From Isoperla grammatica (lineage: Eukaryota; Arthropoda; Insecta; Plecoptera; Perlodidae), in the NCBI GenBank assembly GCA_945910005.1, contig OX246746.1, positions 11,975,228 through 12,039,227 of the forward strand: DNA of 64,000 bases, given 5' to 3'. Made by a program: the position numbers and the translations under genes. Every line of letters starts with the position of its first letter. The stretch's first letter is position 1. Below the pieces are notes generated by a model. That model was not told where the DNA came from. It did no database searches and saw only the letters and a list, made by a program, of their open reading frames with translations. Positions 12,846 through 25,260 of this stretch are shown here, one piece after another.

Positions 12846-13331
12846 ACACAAAAACTTACTAAAATGAATAGAATCAAAATTTTTTTTATATGCTCCTACA
12901 TTGAATTTAATGTATTAATTTACTTATTGGATTGCTAATTGCGAGAGAAGTGGGAGATGTATACTGCGGTTCAGACAGAAGTTTTTTAACTTCTAATAAG
13001 CATTCAGTTCCATTACTTCTTGTCTTAGGAATAAGTAAACGTTGACTTTGGAGCCGTCCTAGCAACGAAGCACTCAATAAATTCAAAGTTATTCTGAATA
13101 AGCCTTGTTAATTCTGGCATTGTCCGCAGGTGTTTGCACTGTCCAATCACTGATTCATATGTTTCGTATTTGAAATATCGATCTTTGATTGGTTATCGCT
13201 CACTCGTCGATGATGTTCGAAGCCTACAGGGTTGGTTTAGTCACTTTAAATTTAAGTCCCCCCACTGCAAATCAGTTTCGTTACTGAGTGGGTAGACTCT
13301 AAATGTGAATTTATTTTTTTATTTATTTGAT

Positions 13332-13407
13332 ATGCCCAAGCCAGGAATCGAACCTGGAACACAGGAACCACGGTGAACAAGAGCAACGCCTAATAGACCA
13401 CGGGCAC
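13332..13407 (-). mobile_element. tRNA-like pol III unit, probably SINE-derived
   Basis: This 76-nt minus-strand segment has a perfect T arm (CCAGG-TTCGATT-CCTGG), acceptor ends that pair over seven positions with G-U wobbles, and an A-box-like TGGTCTATTAGG. The D and anticodon arms do not fold canonically, so I do not call a functional tRNA. It lies beside AT-rich sequence that may be its remnant tail. Confidence 0.5.
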
Positions 13408-13828
13408 TGAGGCTAGCTGTTCTGCCTCCCATGTCCACGTCTCGATAGCCTCGTTGTACAAGTACGACCCGTCAATCCAATATGTTCGTAGCACCTCGAT
13501 TATCCGTGTTCATGTCTACCCAAGTGTACCGTCGAATATTGTATCAAAGAAAGTTAAAGGTCTTGAAAGTAAATTACCAAACTCTCCAGAGGTTTCAAAG
13601 ACTTCCCTCTGGGTAAACATGTGGCAATTTTTATCTAAGTACCCTCCACACATCTTTATTCCCTTTCTTCGCTATAACATATTCAAATACTTCCGCATGT
13701 ACAACGGACTGGGGCGTCTTTCTCTCTCCCTCTCACTCATGGCTCCACTCGTTCCGTCTCTTTCTCTCTGTACCTTGAGTAACCATACACGTTTTTGTCC
13801 ATCGAGGCTGAGCGGACAAAAACCGGAC

Positions 13829-13830
<2 letters not shown>
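13408..13830. other. Spacer
   Basis: No gene recognised. The open frame that crosses it runs into the CT repeat and owes much of its length to it. Confidence 0.5.

Positions 13831-13912
<82 letters not shown>
13831..13912. repeat. (CT)n microsatellite, about 40 units
   Basis: Uninterrupted CT dinucleotide over about 82 bp, with looser CT-rich sequence before it (about 13715-13770). It is a homopurine/homopyrimidine mirror tract, able in principle to form triplex DNA. Confidence 0.95.
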
Positions 13913-13914
<2 letters not shown>

Positions 13915-16900
13915 CTCTCTTTAACACTTTATTAGGGGTGGTGGCTACCACTCCTTGTAAGCAACATGGTTATAATCGTAAACCGACCCAGCTGTGCAGG
14001 CGGCCCAAAACACAACAAGCTAGTATACTTATTTTATGTACTGTCTGATAATTGAATCCATCATCGGTCACCCCCCCCCCCCCCCCCCCCTCCCCCCATT
14101 GATTTTTTTAATGACAATGTGGAAATTAATCAAGTCACACGTGTTTTAAACGTTTTTTTTTAAACATAGTTTAATTTAAGATGATTGATTTTGTTTTCCG
14201 GTTCAAAGTTTAAAAAGCAAATGGTGCTGATGCTGATGTCAATCTGTATGTAGCCCCTTTAAACTGTGCAGAAAATCGATATTCGGAAAATAGATTTTTT
14301 AATTCGTTGTTTCGTAGAAAAGAATTTTATTAATAATGATGCAAAATACATGCTTCCGGTGCAGTAGAATTAAAATTTAACGTTAAAAGAGGCGATTTTT
14401 CCCGTGTTCCTAAAATATATACATTGTGTCTATTTTGCGTAACATCAGATTTCAACATAACACAGAAAAGTGTCTTAAGATACATATTTGATCAAGAGTT
14501 TTAAAACTTACTGAGTTTTTCCTCCTCCGGTAAAAAAGACACATAAAATTCGATCTTCAGTTGAGTTGACTACATTATACAAATGAGTATGTGCCTCGTT
14601 TCTATAACGCTCCAAATCACCGTATATCTGTAAGTAAGCAACATGTATTACGAACATTAAATCATTTACCTTCTCTTTTCACGTAAAACTTATCGAACAA
14701 TTAATTTATGAACGGAGACAATGGAAACGTTATTTCGAAAATGTTTAGATTTTCTATCGTTTACAATAATTAATCTCGGAAAAATTCAGGGCTGTATTGG
14801 ACATCCCTTCTTTCTTATCACGACAAACACATGGCTTCACTGTATCAAGAAATAAGGACAGTTTGAATTTTGTTTCGTTTAAAGGGTTAAGATCTTAACA
14901 CGATGATGGGATGTTGAACGAGTTCTAGAGTTCGAGACGGTGTCTATGAAAGCTGATATTATGACTACGTAATAGACGAATTAAGATATAAAAGCATATG
15001 AAATAGGCCCACTGATGGGCTAGCTGTACTTAAGTAACAGCTCCTTTCAAAGAAACGGTTGTACTTTAGAATTTTCCTAAAGAAGTGTCTTTTTGTAAGG
15101 AAATAACAAAGGGTTCGTCTCATTATTTGTTAGTCGTTCAGTTTAATTATTCTTCAGTACTCTCAGGCCTGGAAAAACATTGCGACGCTATCGTCTTTCC
15201 AAAGCGAAAAACTGAGGGATGTTTTTAAAGAGGGGTGGGTGAGTTGGTGGGGATGAGGATGAACTGACACTGATGCAAACACTTGGATAGACGGATACTT
15301 CAAACACTTTTGTGTTGATAGCGCTGGCGACAATGTAGGTCTGAGCTGAGTCTAGAAGCGTCGTTAGACAATTATGGAAATCGTCAACGATTAATCCTTT
15401 CGTATCGCAACCAACAACCACCCTTCAGTATCAAGTATATCAGATTGCTTTCACCAGGAGTTGAACTCAACATCTCCTCTTCGTAATAAAGGTACTTGGG
15501 ATTGCTTTCACCAATAATAATTCAACCCCAATCACGCATTCATAAGTATAAGTATTTCTGACTGCCGTAACCAAACAACTCTTCTGAATCAATATATTTT
15601 GGTTTTCCTTTACACAAGTAAATTAAACCACCACGTTCCCCATCATAGCCATAATTATTCCGTATTGCCTTCACTGATATTTCGCCCAATTCCTCTCTTT
15701 CATACAAAAAGAGATCACTTAAATCAATGATCAAATCCACAATTATCCATGACGAATTAAATTATTCAAAACATATACCCATCCCCGGTTCGAATCCTGG
15801 TTTAGAGCTTAGATGTCATTATGTAGCGTTTTTTATCTTCATATTTTCACCCACTCTTAGTCTTGATAAGATTGTTACCAAAATATGAGACTAAAAGTCC
15901 AAAATCTACATAATCGTTATCTAAATGTAAAATGTCACGGATTGGAAGAAACGTGTAACATTGAACGTTTGTGACTTACAAAATTTAAAAAAAAATGTCC
16001 AATCCAACATTGATGTGTGTTTTCGTACACAGATATGCAAAACCATATTCCATCGTCCAAGAATCGTCTTAAATATCTAGCGCGAAGTTTTAACGATCGG
16101 ATGTCAGAGACGCTACTGAACTAGCGTCCATTCGTCTAACCAGTAAGTTAGAGTCTAGTTAGATAAGAGCGATATTGGCAGTGGATTAAAAGGCAGGTAT
16201 AAATTGTAATCAAACACATTTTGAGTAGCTGTCCAGAAACAAATCTACATTACTATATGCAGTTATCTAAATATGTAAAATAAATATATGTATCTAAATA
16301 AATATATGTTTCCAATCCTGAGATTGGTTGGGGTTGGAATATTTGACTCACAAACAGATTACTGACATGAAAATGAATACATAATCCCTGCAATACATAA
16401 TCCCTAAATTTGTAAATAAACGTTATCGAAATATCACAATCGCTAATCAGTCAGCATAATTCTACATTTGTAATCAACGATAACTGAACTGTATTCTTCT
16501 ACGTTAGCGGATGAGCGATTTTAATGGAGTTGTAGCAGCAGCTCGTTAGCTCGTAAACAATCGAATCAACATGAAACCCGCAGTTGTTGCATTAATACGC
16601 GTTATTACCGCAGTACACACACATACACACGTGGCTGGGTTAAGGTAATGGCCAGATAAACTAGTACATTATGGTACACATAATTCAATAAAGGAGAATT
16701 TAACAGGCGTTACGGAAAGAATAGAGAACAATAAAATGTGAAGCAATTTCATAATAATTGCATTGTTACCGTTTGGTGTAATTATAGTCCATCATTGCTA
16801 GCATAATCGCATATTGTAATACATCATTAATTGCATTTTCATAAGATAATCACAACATGTAATTATATAGTATATTTTTGATTTTTATAGTATAATATTA

Positions 16901-17254
16901 TTGATATTCTGAAAAAAATTGTGTTTTCCATTTAATCTCCGTGAAAAATTAGTGATTTTAGACGCGGAATAATGGAATCGTAACATCTGTACATCCGTTG
17001 TAAAAAATATACTATTTTTCAAACGTATTAAAATATCAATCGTCGTTTTTTAAAATCAGTTTTTAATATTGATATCTAACAAATTGCAAAACACAATTCT
17101 CAAAAATGTGTCGAGGTTTAATGTGGTCTTTATAGTAAGTATATACAATATGTGTGTGTGTGTGTGTGCTAAATGAAAGTAACTGTATTGATTAATTTTG
17201 AACGAATCGGTGAATATAAGTTCGATTGTTAATCTGGTCTCATTCGTGATGGCT
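13913..17254. other. AT-rich spacer
   Basis: No gene recognised. It contains C20 (14071-14090), a lone B-box-like GGTTCGAATCCTGG (about 15787), small direct repeats near 16265-16310 and 16375-16407, and a (TG)n run (about 17150-17168). Confidence 0.5.
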
Positions 17255-17345
17255 CATTATGGCTCAGTATGGCTCGTTATGGCTCCACAGCAACCACCAG
17301 TCATAGGGTAATGAAAGCAAAGGACGCGGTTTCGAATCCCGCCAA
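17255..17345 (+). mobile_element. Possible degraded tRNA-like SINE head
   Basis: CGCGGTTTCGAATCCCGCC is a good B box within a T-arm-like stem. Upstream there are several copies of TATGGCTC, resembling repeated A-box fragments (GGCTCAGTATGGCTCGTTATGG). No body or tail is recognised. Confidence 0.3.
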
Positions 17346-17664
17346 AGATAGAAACCTCTTCGGTAATAATCCGCCCTCTGCACTTCTGTAAATGTCAGAC
17401 TAGCGGTCAACTAACCACGCGATTATGACTCTTAACACATCCAACTATAGTGTTGTGTTTGTCTATTGTTGCTTCTCCCAGCGCTCCAGCATAATTTCAA
17501 TGTTTGTTTAACAGTGGTGAAGATTAATGACTAATGAGTATCAGGACAATACATTATCGTTCCCAATTTTATAACAACTTGACTTATGTTTTGCTCAGTG
17601 TGTACGTAATAAATTAAGGATCGAGAAAAGGCTTGGCAGAGTGGTTCGGGGTTTGGTTGGGCGG

Positions 17665-17725
17665 CGTGGGGTGGGGGTGGAAGACGGGAGTGGGGGTGGG
17701 GGTGGGGGGAGGGAATGGGGGTGGA
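17665..17725 (+). repeat. G-rich (GGGGGT)n tract, G-quadruplex motif
   Basis: Several runs of four to six G separated by single T or short spacers satisfy the usual four-run G-quadruplex pattern on the plus strand. Confidence 0.75.
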
Positions 17726-18422
17726 CGTTCAGAAAACTTTGACTATACTTTAAGTTTATTTAAGAAGGGAAATTTTTCGGGTAGTCTACAGAAAAAAAAT
17801 CGAACTCAATTCTTTTTAATTGGAAAAGTTTGGGAAATGTTGGGTAAGCCATGAAATTGGTTTATCACCAGGAAACTTCATTTTGATGCTGGAACCAATT
17901 TTAAGTGTGTTATGTGCTACATATTATTTTGTCGCGCATAAAGTCAACAAAAATAAGTAGAATTACATTATTATCGACGTGTTACGTTGGATGAAATGAT
18001 TTATTTATTCATTATAACAGGTCATAATTTAATATCTCGCTTCTTCCGATGATGCTGGAACAACAAACCAACGCTTGTTTGTTTTTAAGAAGATTAAATA
18101 AAAAAGTATTCCGTACAAAAAAAATACAATATCTGATGTACTTTTTTTTAAAGAAGTAATTTATCATTCACTCTTTTACGTTTCTTTTTTTCTATCATGA
18201 TTTAGTCGGGCCGACTAAATAAAAATAATGGTTTTCTCTTACTCGGGCTTCTCATCTGTACATTTCGTCGTAAATATATGTACTTATATTATATATTAAT
18301 TATTTACACTTACATTTTTTTTGTGTTCCTAAAAAAATAAATATTGAACGATATTAAGAGTTGAGATTAATAAGAACGTATAACTTGTACTGAATGCGAT
18401 TTATGTCAGATTGTATAGAGCT
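17726..18422. other. AT-rich spacer
   Basis: Nothing recognisable seen. Confidence 0.5.
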
Positions 18423-18527
18423 GAGAAAGAGGGATAGAGTGAGGTAGGAAAAGAGAAAGAGAGAGAAAGCGAGAGAGAGAGAGAGAGAGGAGAGGAAAGA
18501 GAGATAGAGAGAGGAGAGAGAGAGAAA
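18423..18527. repeat. (GA)n purine tract
   Basis: Imperfect GA/GAAA-rich stretch of about 105 bp. Confidence 0.9.
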
Positions 18528-18684
18528 TCACTAATTAGTAGCAAAATAATGAATAATGAGTAAATACTCTCAATTACTTCAAACATGAAACAAAACCTGA
18601 ACCACTAATTGATTACCAACTTCAACATCAATGAATATAGGTTTGCTTTCCAAATGTTTCGCCATCCGCGGTCTCCACTATGGC

Positions 18685-19098
18685 TAGTCTGGCAACACTG
18701 CCTTGTGACGCACCCAGCGAGGTGGCTCAGTAGTCTGGCAACACTGCCTTGTGACGCACCCAGCGAGGTGGCTCAGTAGTCTGGCAACACTGCCTTGTGA
18801 CGCACTCAGCGAGGTGGCTCAGTAGTCTGGCAACACTGCCTTGTGACGCACTCAGCGAGGTGGCTCAGTAGTCTGGCAACACTGCCTTGTGATGCACCCA
18901 GCGAGGTGGCTCAGTAGTCTGGCAACACTGCCTTGTGACGCACTCAGCGAGGTGGCTCAGTAGTCTGGCAACACTGCCTTGTGATGCACCCAGCGAGGTG
19001 GCTCAGTAGTCTGGCAACACTGCCTTGTGACGCACCCAGCGAGGTGGCTCAGTAGTCTGGCAACACTGCCTTGTGACGCACCCAGCGAGGTGGCTCAG
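18685..19098 (+). repeat. 46-bp minisatellite, nine units, fused to a SINE head
   Basis: Nine consecutive 46-bp units start at 18685, 18731, 18777, 18823, 18869, 18915, 18961, 19007 and 19053 with no indels. They differ at only two positions: CACCCAG/CACTCAG, and GACGC/GATGC (a CpG-to-TpG type change). Each unit ends in GCGAGGTGGCTCAG, followed by TAGT of the next; TGGCTCAGTAG fits a pol III A box (TRGYNNANNNG). The last unit continues directly into a SINE head at 19085. The array therefore looks like tandem amplification of a SINE 5' boundary: flanking DNA plus the first bases of the tRNA-like region. Near-identity of units indicates recent expansion or homogenisation. Confidence 0.95.
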
Positions 19099-19185
19099 CA
19101 GTAACACGTGAGACTATAACTCAGGAGGTCTCTGGTAAGATTCCTTTACCAACGACACCCCTCAAAGAAAATTGCCGGAAATTTA
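19085..19185 (+). mobile_element. tRNA-derived SINE head downstream of the minisatellite
   Basis: It begins GCGAGGTGGCTCAGCAGTAA (A-box region) and continues GTGAGACTATAACTCAGGAG and a decayed B box (TGGTAAGATTCC). It matches the head of the copy at 20.45 kb. The body is mostly lost. Together with the oppositely oriented copy at 19195-19355 it forms a tail-to-tail pair. Confidence 0.65.
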
Positions 19186-19194
19186 TTCTCTTTG

Positions 19195-19355
19195 AAGGTA
19201 AATTAGGAATTTGGTGAGATTTTTCAACTGCTCAGGCAAAGTGTTATCAGTATGTCCAATGACTGAGGATTCTCAGTCATGATTACCGGTGGTGGGAGTC
19301 GAACCGGGCACCCCTCAGTCAGAGTCGCGCGCGGTATCACAGAACCGCCTCCGTC
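19195..19355 (-). mobile_element. tRNA-derived SINE, minus-strand copy
   Basis: On the minus strand it has a B box CCCGGTTCGACTCCCACCAC, the family word ACCGGTAATCATGACTGAG, then CCTCAGTCAT and TTGGACATA. The 3' half is truncated. Confidence 0.65.
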
Positions 19356-20450
19356 GCTAATGTTTATCTCCATGAAGGTCTAGTTTAATAAAAATCGAGG
19401 GTATCTCATCTAAAAATGTCTTGCAAAATAAAATGCAAAACAGGAAAAAGAGGAAAAGTTGATGAAAGAGAAAATAAAATAAGAAAGGAAGTAATTTTGT
19501 ATTCTAAGAACGCCAGATGAATAAGAATTTATTCCATAGTCCGTAGCACATTTTACATCGAGGGAGGGGGAGGGGGGGGGGGGTGAGAGGGGGGTGCCAG
19601 GCTTGGGGTTTTACTGCATTCAAAGTAACGTATAGTTTCCCCTCAGGAAATTCGACGACAATGTGTATAAAAAATAATCCCGCTTGAAAAATTACACAGT
19701 CGGTTCTCATTGTGAACTTAAGTTTTAGTTTAGAAAAGTTAATTCACAAATAAAAGTGTTTCTCGTCTCGAATTGTTTCTGTATTTCTCGGTCCGTTATA
19801 CAGTGGACGTTGCTTGGTTTAAAGCAGTCTTGAGAAACGACGCGGCAAACAGCTAACAGAATGACAACATACCCAAAGACTACTACGGGTCAATTGTCAC
19901 TTCACTTTGATCGATAAGCAAGTATAGTATTTGATCAATTGATTTAATTTTTTCCTTTTTAATCTTTCAATAAATGAAAAATTGATTTTATTATCATCGC
20001 TAGACATTTATTATACATATCTGTGCCGTTTGTAACTGGTGTACCTATATCTTTAATGTTTTACAAAAAAATAATTTTTCTCTCCAATTATCCAAATCAG
20101 TTCTACATCAAGTATGTATTGCAAATGATTTACAATCTAACATAATCTAAGGTTTACTGTAGGAAAACTTTTGTAGGGTGAAATATGTTAGACTTCGGGT
20201 TGTTCGGAGGGAATATAGACATTACAACCTAATACCTATACAACTACTGTTTGCAGGAGTCAATCCCAGTATTCTTCCAAGAAAAACATAGAAAAAAACT
20301 TCTGTCGAAATGTCCGATTGTGGGAATCAAACCAGGGACTCCACGTTTTAGAGTCACATCAGGGTTCACTGAATATTCCCTGTTAGTAAACTCATACGGC
20401 CATAGCTTCACAATGCATTACTTCGCTTGTCGGACTTGATGGTAATGGCT
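19356..20450. other. AT-rich spacer
   Basis: Contains G12 (19572-19583). On the minus strand near 20315-20345 there is another weak B-box-like TGGTTTGATTCCC. No gene recognised. Confidence 0.5.
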
Positions 20451-20655
20451 CAGTGCGTAGCACACGAGGCTCTAATTCGGGAGGTCGCCGGTTCGATACC
20501 CAAATTCTGACTGAAGGGTTTTCCGAGGTTTTCCTCAGTCACAAGGTGAATGCTGGTATTGAGTCGTACCAACAGTCCTCGGACATGCCTTTCCAACTAT
20601 TCCAAATACCGCATCCCTAAGTAGTCACGTCTGAAGAGGGACATGAGCTGTTTTC
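20451..20655 (+). mobile_element. tRNA-derived SINE, best-preserved head
   Basis: A-box ATGGCTCAGTGCGTAG, then CTCTAATTCGGGAGGTCGCC, B box GGTTCGATACC, body TTCTGACTGAAGGGTTTTCC, GAGTCGTACCAACAGTCCTC, GGACATGCCTTTCCAACTAT and TAGTCACGTCTGAAGAGG. The A to B box spacing is right for an internal pol III promoter. The body matches the copies at 4.2, 48.63 and 61.93 kb. The 3' simple-repeat tail is not clearly present. Confidence 0.8.
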
Positions 20656-22759
20656 CTGTGAAAAATTATAAATGTTTTATTATTTTTATGTGGAAATTTT
20701 GTATTTATTTGAAATAAATTAGATACTTTTGTACATATGAGAAGAGAATCTTAGGCATGCATTTTCCGTGTCGTTATCTATAAGTTCTCCGGCTCCCGCG
20801 ATACAAAAGGAAAAGTTGATCTTCAAAAAGGTTCATGTTTACACTTGACACACGTGTTAGCAACTAACAATGCGAAATGGGTTTATTCTGTAGACTCACC
20901 CTTCTTTCAAGCAAATTTAAAACCTTTTAGATCAGCTTATCTGCTTCGAATAACATTCCCTAAGGTATTTTGTAATTTGAGACGGAAAAAGATTTTGTTT
21001 CCGTTAATTATAGAAGGGATTGTTGTCATTTCATTGAGCCTACAAATGGAATACACGAGAATCGTTATACTCACGTCACATAAGAAAGAAAATTCGTTTC
21101 GGAAGTGATCTTTAAACTTTAATTTCCAATTATAGGATATTTTCTTCGTTTTATTTGTCAGTAAATTCTTCATCTTCCTCCTACCCCGAATCAAACTTGT
21201 TTTTTTCTTTAAAGCGTGGTTCTGGGTGTCAGGGTGAGGAATTCCTTCCCTTCCTCTAGCGGTAGACGCTTATAAAATGTCCTTTAAACTTAACTTTCAC
21301 AAACTTTTAATTAGCAAAACACAGAGCTCTCCCCTACCACCACTTCCTTAAAAAAAAAATGCCTTACAAAGGGGACCCTCAATCAATTTACTCATTTTTC
21401 TATACTCCGGATTCTGACGTAAATTTAATAGATTGTGGATTCTAAAATAAGTAAATCGTATAAATCACATGGCACGATAAAATATTAAAGCAACATTAGA
21501 ACCTTCAGATTAGGTAATATCTGTGCTCAACACGAGACTCCCAACACTATAGAATAATGACTTTATATCCAAGAACACATTACTTTGTAATTTGTAATTA
21601 AGATAAGGGACGGAATCTCACTGAGTTTTACTTTGAGAAGGGGTGAAATAGCATATCTTTATTTCTGCTTCTATTTTTATCTAAAGCGAGGATAGTTAAT
21701 GATCGCAAAGTCTTAGAAGAGGCTCAAATGCATTGGTTCATTATTTACTACGCGTTTATGTCAATTGGTTAATCGATCAGTGGGTTTAACTCTGTGTCAT
21801 CTATTTCAGCCTCTACCATTGTCTGAGCAGTTTTCTGTCGCATGTAAAACTTACACATACATTCATCTAGTTAAACGGTTGTCGTAGACTCAATTCTAGA
21901 GGCTTAAATAAAAGCTATTTTTCTTTGTAAATTTACGTTTAGAGTCCCTAGCAGGGCTCTTAAAGTCTGTTGCAGATGCTCAAAAATATGCCCCGATATA
22001 TGTTCGTTATGTATATAACACAATGTTTTGAATTATAGTTGTCTACAGTTGTATTTCTTCGTCCAAATTATAACTAGTTCTTTAGTGATGCGTTGAGGAG
22101 AGTCTGTTAGAAAAAACTTTTCATTGTTTAATGTTTTGTTATTATTTATTTAATTTGTCATACTAGAGATATTCTAGTCTAGTGCACGGCCACTTGTTTA
22201 GCCTAATCTCTAATGTGTTCTACCTTTGAGTACATAAACGCTACGTTAAGTGTTACAGACGCAAAGGATCTACTAATTAATCACACATTGTGTATATCTT
22301 TGCTCTACGCATCATGAGAATAACAACAGTATATAAAGAACTAACTTTGAACTAACCAATTTTCCGTTTAATTGAAATTCGTTGTTTTCGTTAAATTATT
22401 AGTAGTACGGTGACGCGTAAGCGGCAAATAAATCATTTTTGCTTGCAACTTTTCTTCACGTTCCAATGTGTAACTGTATTTCGTGTTTTTCGGTTTGAAA
22501 ATGATTGCTACCCCAATTGTGGGGTAAACTTTTCCATCCAGTCTTCTGTGGTTTGTGGCGTAATAGTGGGGCATCCGAGACCTTCCCCTCTCCCCCTACC
22601 ACCCCCCCCCCTCCCACAGCCGTTCCCATGCGTTACGCTGGAGCACAGACTGAAGAATTGAGACTACGTTTAAAAGATGTCAGCATTTTTTCAGGTTTTG
22701 AAATTTCAAAGATTCTGTCGTAAATTTTATAGATTTATGAATGCCGTACTATAAGCTAA

Positions 22760-22762
<3 letters not shown>
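20656..22762. other. AT-rich spacer
   Basis: No gene recognised. C10 lies at 22602-22611. Confidence 0.5.

Positions 22763-22792
<30 letters not shown>
22763..22792. repeat. (CT)n microsatellite
   Basis: Fifteen CT dinucleotides. Confidence 0.95.
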
Positions 22793-22795
<3 letters not shown>

Positions 22796-22949
22796 ACCAA
22801 CAGCCCACCCTTGCTCATTCAACAAGCTCTACCAAGTTTATCAATAACTTTATCAGTAACAATATTCGAATACACAGGACAAAATTTGTAAATTTTTTTA
22901 ACTATTAATTGGTTAATATTTTGATTCTAATCGTTTTTTCCTTTTTCTT

Positions 22950-23135
<186 letters not shown>

Positions 23136-23264
23136 TATTGTTGCAATACATACAAACTCGGTAAAAACCGGCATAAACATGTTGTACGAACATAAATGTC
23201 AAGTATTTCCATGTGTTTACCTTATTAAAATCTACTTAGAACTAATTAAATATATCATTGTCCA

Positions 23265-23628
<364 letters not shown>

Positions 23629-23639
23629 TATTACACTTA

Positions 23640-23830
23640 TTTTCATTGATGTCGTTTGAGAGATCAGCTGATCAGCTCCCATGCAGCCGGATCAGCCGCA
23701 GAGTGCGGGTCCAAGCCTGCCAGCTGGGGACATGATTCGCTTCTCTGGGCCGCAACAGTCTGGGTTTCTTCCAAGCCTCTCCCTCCTCGAATGAATGCGG
23801 CCGCTACTGCAATCGCTAAAATAAGTTCCA
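23640..23830 (-). mobile_element. Probable non-LTR retrotransposon 3' end with (AAT)n tail
   Basis: On the minus strand a GC-rich, complex stretch (GCGGCCGCATTCATTCGAGG ... TGGGAGCTGATCAGCTGATC) runs into ATGAAAATAAGTGTAATAAA and then straight into the (AAT)n array. A sharp change from complex sequence to a trinucleotide tail, with AATAAA just before it, is the usual look of a LINE or SINE 3' terminus. No protein domain is identified. Confidence 0.45.
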
Positions 23831-24335
23831 AGTCAAAAATCACCCTCTGTTTCTTTTCTCTGTTTTATTTCCGGTTCAGTCCAGTGTAATCTTATTTTTC
23901 CACCCCTACTTTTTCACCCCCTACCACCCTACGTCATTAGACGGTCGAGGGTGGGAGGGCGCAGAAAATTGCGAAGAGGGGATACAAATTCCATTCAAAG
24001 GGAACAGAAAGCAAAGAAAAAATAATTAAGTGCGAGTCGGCCATATTGAAAGTTTCCACAGCTAACGTAAACATTAGAACCATCTTCGATTTTTTAAAAG
24101 GAAAGACAGGGTGTCTATAAAACGGCGTTACCAATAACAAAGTTTGTTTTTGGCTCACTTTCAAACTTGTTCAACTCTTGTCGTAGGAGATGAGCTGAAT
24201 CAACTGCGCTGATTTTAAACTCCGTTCCAAGACAAACGAACAGTGGCGATGGAAGTGAAGGTTATTGGCGTGTTATTGATGCGTTCCAGTGGCGTAAAAC
24301 CAACGGTTTAGCCGCGTTTGCTTAACCGGTTTCTA
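23831..24335. other. Spacer
   Basis: No gene recognised. CAGTGGCG words near 24241 and 24291 resemble hAT ends but have no inverted partner. Confidence 0.45.
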
Positions 24336-24460
24336 TACGAGCATCGAAGTTAACCCACATCGAGCTAGGTCAGGAGGAGGGTGGGTGACCGCTTTCCTCC
24401 GAAACATTAGTTATACCGTTGGTTAGAGCAGATTTGAGGGCTCGAAAGCTTGTGTAACAT
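24336..24460 (+). mobile_element. 5S-rRNA-like SINE, 5' part
   Basis: GTTAACCCACATCGAGCTAG followed by GGTGGGTGACCGC resembles the internal promoter region of 5S rRNA (A box AGCTAAGC..., C box GGATGGGTGACCGC). After it comes ACCGTTGGTTAGAGCAGATT, TGAGGGCTCGAAAGCTTGTG, the same body as the copy at 47.69 kb. The copy stops after CTTGTGTAAC, so it is 3' truncated. A dispersed 5S-like head joined to a common body is the definition of a SINE3-type element. Homology to 5S is judged by eye. Confidence 0.55.
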
Positions 24461-25147
24461 AAAATAAATTTCCACTAGTAGAACCACCGGTATGTAGCAA
24501 ATATACAAAATTTCATCAATCAATCAATTAATCAATCAATCAATCCGTATACACATGTGAGCAGAGAATATTGTCAGTTCATCTTGAACTAAGCCGCTAG
24601 TAGTCATCTATAGTACCTTCGTTCCTTATTTGATACAGTGTTCAGTAAAGAGATTTTTGAACTCGGTAATCATATTATTCTGTTGACAGCAAGTATAGAA
24701 AACACAGACATATCTGTGTACATATTGGTTCATTAAAACATCATAAGCGTAGTATTTGAAATTCTAATATTTAAACGGAATCACGTTACTAAAAGAATTC
24801 CTTGTTTTTGTTGACTCGTTATGCCTGAGGTCAGTGGCGAGGACTCACTTTGTGTTCACATAATGCAGAGATAATCAATGCAAGAAGGGCTGGTTTTTTT
24901 CTACCTTGATGAATCTGAAGGGTTGTGAATAAACAAACCGAGAAGAAGGGGGTAATATTTAAATTATGGCCAAAGAATCTTCCTAAACGTTTAAGCTATA
25001 CAGATATTCCATTACATCTTCTTCGTAAGTTTTCATTATTTATGTTTCGTTTCACACCCACTGGATTCTTATTTTAGTAAATGTTTTACAATAAATTGGT
25101 CGCTATTATCACTCTTTACATTATTATCCTGCGAACGTTGCTGCGAA
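24461..25147. other. AT-rich spacer with (CAAT)n
   Basis: No gene recognised. A CAAT tetranucleotide run lies at about 24515-24545. Confidence 0.5.
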
Positions 25148-25260
25148 GGTAGATGATAGTAGCCCGCGAGAGGTAGCTTGGTGATTGATAGCGAAGGGGG
25201 GTTATAGAGGAGAGGTTACGGGTTCGAATACCGTGTATGAAGATTTCTCACTGGTTTCCT
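25148..25260 (+). mobile_element. tRNA-like SINE head, second family
   Basis: GGTAGCTTGGTGATTGATAG (A-box-like) and ACGGGTTCGAATACCGT (B box inside a paired arm) are spaced as in a tRNA. The following sequence (TTTCTCACTGGTTTCCTCAC) is unlike the main SINE family here, so this is a different family or a different tRNA origin. Anticodon-arm pairing is poor. Confidence 0.45.

Noticed and set aside
13332..13407. Functional tRNA gene
   Set aside because: Acceptor and T arms pair, but the D and anticodon arms do not fold as in a real tRNA, and similar units nearby are SINE heads.
13454..13924. 156-residue frame ending in Ser/Leu repeats
   Set aside because: The end is the CT microsatellite. The first part has no domain and overlaps a tRNA-like repeat neighbourhood.
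24831..24850. hAT end CAGTGGCGAGGACTCAC
   Set aside because: No inverted partner or target duplication found.
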